In this document: in pieces, positions 6,786 through 9,176 of the stretch
Layout of the letters: each line of letters opens with the position of its first letter
How positions within the stretch are numbered: position 1 is the stretch's first letter
Assembly: GCA_945906915.1 (NCBI GenBank)
Contig: CAMDSI010000074.1
Span: forward strand, 1-9,176
Length of the DNA: 9,176 bases
Source: Spirosoma fluviale
Lineage (GTDB): Bacteria; Bacteroidota; Bacteroidia; Cytophagales; Spirosomataceae
Reading direction: 5' to 3'
The notes under the pieces: model-generated
The model's input: only the letters and a program-made list of their open reading frames with translations
What the model was told of the DNA's origin: nothing
Database searches by the model: none
Program-made: the position numbers and the translations under genes

Positions 6786-7091
6786 TTAAACCTTGATTTC
6801 TACGTCTACTCCTGATGGCAATTCTAATTTCATTAATGCATCTACTGTTTTAGCAGAAGAAGAAAAAATGTCAATTAGACGCTTGTAAGTACATAATTGA
6901 AATTGCTCACGTGCTTTCTTGTTAACGTGTGGTGAACGTAAAACAGTGAATTTTTCAATTTTCGTTGGAAGAGGAATAGGGCCAGAAACAACTGCTCCTG
7001 TCGCTTTTACCGCTTTAACGATTTTTTCAGCCGATTTGTCTACTAATGAGTGGTCAAATGACTTCAGTTTAATGCGAATTTTTTGATTCAT
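6786..7091 (-). CDS. rpsJ: 30S ribosomal protein S10
   Basis: S10 is a small-subunit ribosomal protein of the head region. In E. coli it also pairs with NusB in transcription antitermination. The 101-residue product is of standard length and begins MNQKIRIKLKSFDHSLVD. It carries the family signature around GPIPLPTKIEKFTVLRSPHVNKKAREQFQ (residues 37-65) and TYKRLIDIF (68-76), ending GVDVEIKV. No change in key residues is visible. In most bacteria rpsJ heads the S10 operon (rplC, rplD, rplW) or follows fusA. Here a membrane-TPR gene lies upstream and rpmH downstream, so it appears to be transcribed alone from its own strong promoter. The leader has two alternative hairpins and a small open frame ending in the start codon. 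It could be a relocated single copy or a second copy; the window cannot decide. Confidence 0.97.
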   Translation of the reverse strand: MNQKIRIKLKSFDHSLVDKSAEKIVKAVKATGAVVSGPIPLPTKIEKFTVLRSPHVNKKAREQFQLCTYKRLIDIFSSSAKTVDALMKLELPSGVDVEIKV

Positions 7092-7132
7092 AAAAGATGG
7101 TTCTTTAAATGGTTAAGCAGCGAAAGAACCAT
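7088..7132 (-). CDS. Possible 14-codon leader peptide overlapping the rpsJ start
   Basis: An ATG at 7130-7132 opens a frame encoding MVLSLLNHLKNHLL. Its TGA stop overlaps the rpsJ ATG as ATGA. A GGAG sits three bases before this ATG (GGAGTAAATG), closer than ideal for a ribosome site. The frame coincides exactly with both strands of the leader hairpins, so translating it would melt them. Five of its 14 codons are leucine. A frame this short can arise by chance, and nothing but position supports expression. Confidence 0.22.
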   Translation of the reverse strand: MVLSLLNHLKNHLL

Positions 7133-7134
7133 TT
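7097..7134 (-). promoter_or_regulatory. Alternative hairpins in the rpsJ leader
   Basis: Two perfect inverted repeats share one arm. In the first, ATGGTTCTTT (7123-7132) pairs with AAAGAACCAT (7097-7106), giving 10 base pairs and a 16-base loop; it ends five bases before the rpsJ ATG and is followed by CTTTT. In the second, AAATGGTT (7127-7134) pairs with AACCATTT (7107-7114), giving 8 base pairs and a 12-base loop. Because the 5' arm is shared, only one can form at a time. The first would crowd the ribosome-binding region; the second would leave it free. This is a plausible translational or attenuation switch, seen only as sequence. Confidence 0.5.
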
Positions 7135-7162
7135 ACTCCGCTACTTAAATTAATAAGGACTG

Positions 7163-7193
7163 CAAAAGTACAGAATCTCCATTAATTATACAA
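7163..7193 (-). promoter_or_regulatory. Strong Bacteroidota-type promoter of rpsJ
   Basis: On the minus strand a TTG (7191-7193) is followed by 20 bases and then TACTTTTG (7163-7170). This matches the Bacteroidota primary sigma factor pattern of TTG, about 19-20 bases, and TAnnTTTG. Transcription should start near 7157, giving a leader of about 65 bases. The -33 element begins only three bases after the stop codon of the upstream membrane-TPR gene. Confidence 0.75.
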
Positions 7194-7196
7194 GCG

Positions 7197-9176
7197 TTAA
7201 AAATTTGTTTTTTGAAGAGCGCGTTGTTTTTCAGCTAAATAGCTTGTTAGTTCGGACCTATAAATTGCCGGGTCTAGCGTTTTTAATTTTTCCATAGCCT
7301 CTTCCGCATACGAAATTTCACCTAATAATAAGGCTTGATGGGCATAGATCGGATAATAAGCAGGATTTTGTTCGTTCCATTGCAAGGCAGCTAAGGCAGC
7401 ATCGTATCCGGTTTTAGCAGGAATAAGAGGGAGTGCTTGTTGCAAGACGGCTACTTGGAAAGGGTGTTTTTCTAGCATTTTGCGCGCTTGTGAAGCAGTA
7501 GTGATGGGCGCCGTTTTCACAGGATAGGCTGAGGCGTATTTCCAAAAAGCTAAAATGCCCGGCAGTGTTTGCCCCTGAGCGGTGTCTGAAGCGATAGTCA
7601 AATTTAATTGGTTCAAGGCAAGCAATGGTTTCTCCTGGTAAAACGCTTGCCATGATTTTAAAAGGGCTAGTTCTGGGAACAAACTCGCATGTGTTTTTTG
7701 CCAAGCCTCCAGATCATAAGTAGGTGCCTTTCCTTTCCAAAACACCAATCCATTATATAGGTAAACTAAATCCCGTAAATCGGCCTTAGGTACAAAGGAA
7801 GGATTCATCGGTGCGGTGGGAACCCCAGCGGCTAACAGGTTTGCCTGAATGCCCAGATCCTCTGAAGCAGTAAATGCCGGTTTAAGTTTACGGTAAACAA
7901 CGTCAGAATAAAGATTATTGCCGGCATATAGTGGATTCTCCGGGTCGAGAGTATGGGCGAGTTCGTAAAAATAGGCCGCAGAATCAGGGGAAGCGAGTCT
8001 TTCGTATTGCAAAGCGATTTGTGTCGCAATGCGCGGATCGTTCAAATCGCTTTTCTGCAACGTGAATAAGGCATCAAAAGGATGATTTTCCGCTGCGAAA
8101 ACATTCGCTAAAGCCACGGAAAGCGCAGGATCTTGCTTTGTGCTTTGACTTGCTGCCACATAATAAGCAAAAGTCTCCGTGTCGCCCGCCTGCTGGGCAA
8201 GCGCCGCGAGACTCAGATTACTTTTTGTATTTATTCGACTGTGTAAGGTGGCGTTTTTATAGGAAATTTCAGCCATTTGTTGATCCCCTACTAAGCTGGA
8301 AACATCCCCTGCATAGTTTTCCTTAGCAGCCATTCCGAGGTGATAGGCACTTGAATTAAAAGCAAATACAGCTCCCATGCTGAGTATAAGAACACCAATC
8401 TGAATTAAATGTAGCGGCAACAGAGCGGCCTTGTGAATAACCTTATGAATGGGTAGATTTTGGATCAGTAATGGACCAAAATTTCGAATAATGAACAAAG
8501 GGAATACCAATCCCATGATTACCTGGTTAATTAGATTCCAGCTTTCTATAGCTTGAATTCCAGGTGTATTGCGATGCCATAAAAGGGGAATTAAGGCTGA
8601 TAAAGAAAGCAGGCCTAAGCCCACTAGGGTTTTGTTATCTTTGTTTTGGTAAATGTAAATCCCCAGAGCTAAAAGAACCCAAATGAAAGCTGGAATGGCC
8701 GTTCGAACCCCTATGTCGAATCGTTGATTCCCGAAAGTCAACAACAGATTTATCCCCCAAACCAATCCCAAAATAGTGCGATTCTTTTTAGAGGCGGCTC
8801 TGTCTCGCCCATGTGCCATTCCCATTAAAAAAGTAGGGATAGCCGCTGAGCTCAATACGGATAAACCAGCCAAAGCCACTAGACTCAGGCTAAAAACCTG
8901 CCCACTTACGATCTGGGCTAAAGAAGAAAAGGACGCATCGGAAAGGCTGAAGCTGACGATACCAATCCATAAAGTAGCCCCTAATCGGGCTTGCCAAGCC
9001 GCTAATAAAGAAAACAACAAAGCAAACACCCCGATGATCGCGAATATAAAACCGATAATTTCCGGCGTTGCATCCAAGGAGGCAGATTGAATCTGGAAGT
9101 TTTGGCGGATAAAATAGACCGTGCTATGTAAATTTTGGTCGGCTTGCGAGTCCACCACTTTTTCAAAGGGCATCAT
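7197..9176 (-). CDS. Membrane protein with C-terminal TPR-like repeats, 5' end at or beyond the window edge
   Basis: The frame gives 659 residues up to the right edge, where two consecutive ATG codons (9171-9176) sit. The true start may be there or further upstream, so I treat it as possibly partial. The N-terminal 275 residues hold about seven or eight hydrophobic helices (near 39-61, 86-103, 106-121, 136-150, 158-176, 184-200, 216-234 and 253-273). The remaining 385 residues are soluble and helical with TPR-like units, the clearest at 391-416 (YERLASPDSAAYFYELAHTL then DPENPLY) and near 590-638, ending EEAMEKLKTLDPAIY. This suggests a membrane-anchored scaffold whose repeat domain binds partners. 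I recognise no enzyme motif and give no function. I recall similar proteins in Cytophagales, unsearched. It ends just before the rpsJ promoter, and no clear terminator lies between. Confidence 0.85.
   Translation of the reverse strand: MMPFEKVVDSQADQNLHSTVYFIRQNFQIQSASLDATPEIIGFIFAIIGVFALLFSLLAAWQARLGATLWIGIVSFSLSDASFSSLAQIVSGQVFSLSLVALAGLSVLSSAAIPTFLMGMAHGRDRAASKKNRTILGLVWGINLLLTFGNQRFDIGVRTAIPAFIWVLLALGIYIYQNKDNKTLVGLGLLSLSALIPLLWHRNTPGIQAIESWNLINQVIMGLVFPLFIIRNFGPLLIQNLPIHKVIHKAALLPLHLIQIGVLILSMGAVFAFNSSAYHLGMAAKENYAGDVSSLVGDQQMAEISYKNATLHSRINTKSNLSLAALAQQAGDTETFAYYVAASQSTKQDPALSVALANVFAAENHPFDALFTLQKSDLNDPRIATQIALQYERLASPDSAAYFYELAHTLDPENPLYAGNNLYSDVVYRKLKPAFTASEDLGIQANLLAAGVPTAPMNPSFVPKADLRDLVYLYNGLVFWKGKAPTYDLEAWQKTHASLFPELALLKSWQAFYQEKPLLALNQLNLTIASDTAQGQTLPGILAFWKYASAYPVKTAPITTASQARKMLEKHPFQVAVLQQALPLIPAKTGYDAALAALQWNEQNPAYYPIYAHQALLLGEISYAEEAMEKLKTLDPAIYRSELTSYLAEKQRALQKTNF

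Noticed and set aside
7414..8029. Two extra minus-strand open frames (7414-7704 and 7832-8029)
   Set aside because: They overlap the membrane-TPR gene in another frame and show shadow-like composition; the long frame is intact and continuous.
8138..9090. Plus-strand open frames at 8138-8326 and 8776-9090
   Set aside because: They are antisense to the membrane-TPR gene, with no promoter and no recognisable product.

Overview
The window looks like a core-genome stretch of a Bacteroidota bacterium, most likely of the order Cytophagales; this is inferred from gene content, not from a search. The signs are a long-form IspH of about 411 residues, a DUF2480 protein (a family known mainly from Bacteroidota), an S41 protease directly after rnpA, A-rich start contexts with almost no Shine-Dalgarno sequences, and promoter elements of the Bacteroidota type (TAnnTTTG at -7, TTG about 20 bases upstream). 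No mobile element, CRISPR array, rRNA or tRNA was seen, and no gene-free stretch exceeds 300 bases.

Left part (1-1195). The 5' 228 codons of exodeoxyribonuclease III (xth) run off the left edge on the minus strand. Its start lies inside the end of an uncharacterised 121-residue protein (14-base overlap). A divergent intergenic region with a plausible plus-strand -7 element follows. Middle (1196-2431): ispH, the last enzyme of the MEP isoprenoid pathway and the only clear plus-strand gene. It converges on, and overlaps by 26 bases, the next minus-strand gene.

Right-centre (2406-6730): a tight minus-strand cluster, in transcription order rpmH (ribosomal protein L34) - rnpA (RNase P protein, TTG start) - S41 C-terminal processing protease - tsaB (tRNA t6A synthesis) - DUF2480 protein - fructosamine-kinase-like protein. 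Overlaps of 17 and 4 bases and gaps of 12 bases suggest one operon, headed by a -7 element in front of rpmH. It joins translation and tRNA maturation genes with envelope proteolysis and a protein-repair-type kinase.

Right part (6786-9176): rpsJ (ribosomal protein S10) stands alone with its own strong promoter, not beside the usual rplC/rplD genes. Its leader can form two mutually exclusive hairpins and holds a 14-codon open frame whose stop overlaps the rpsJ start codon. Upstream is a large membrane protein with a TPR-like C-terminal half, cut by or starting at the right edge. The window is mostly ordinary housekeeping sequence; the most interesting parts are the rpsJ leader and its genomic position.
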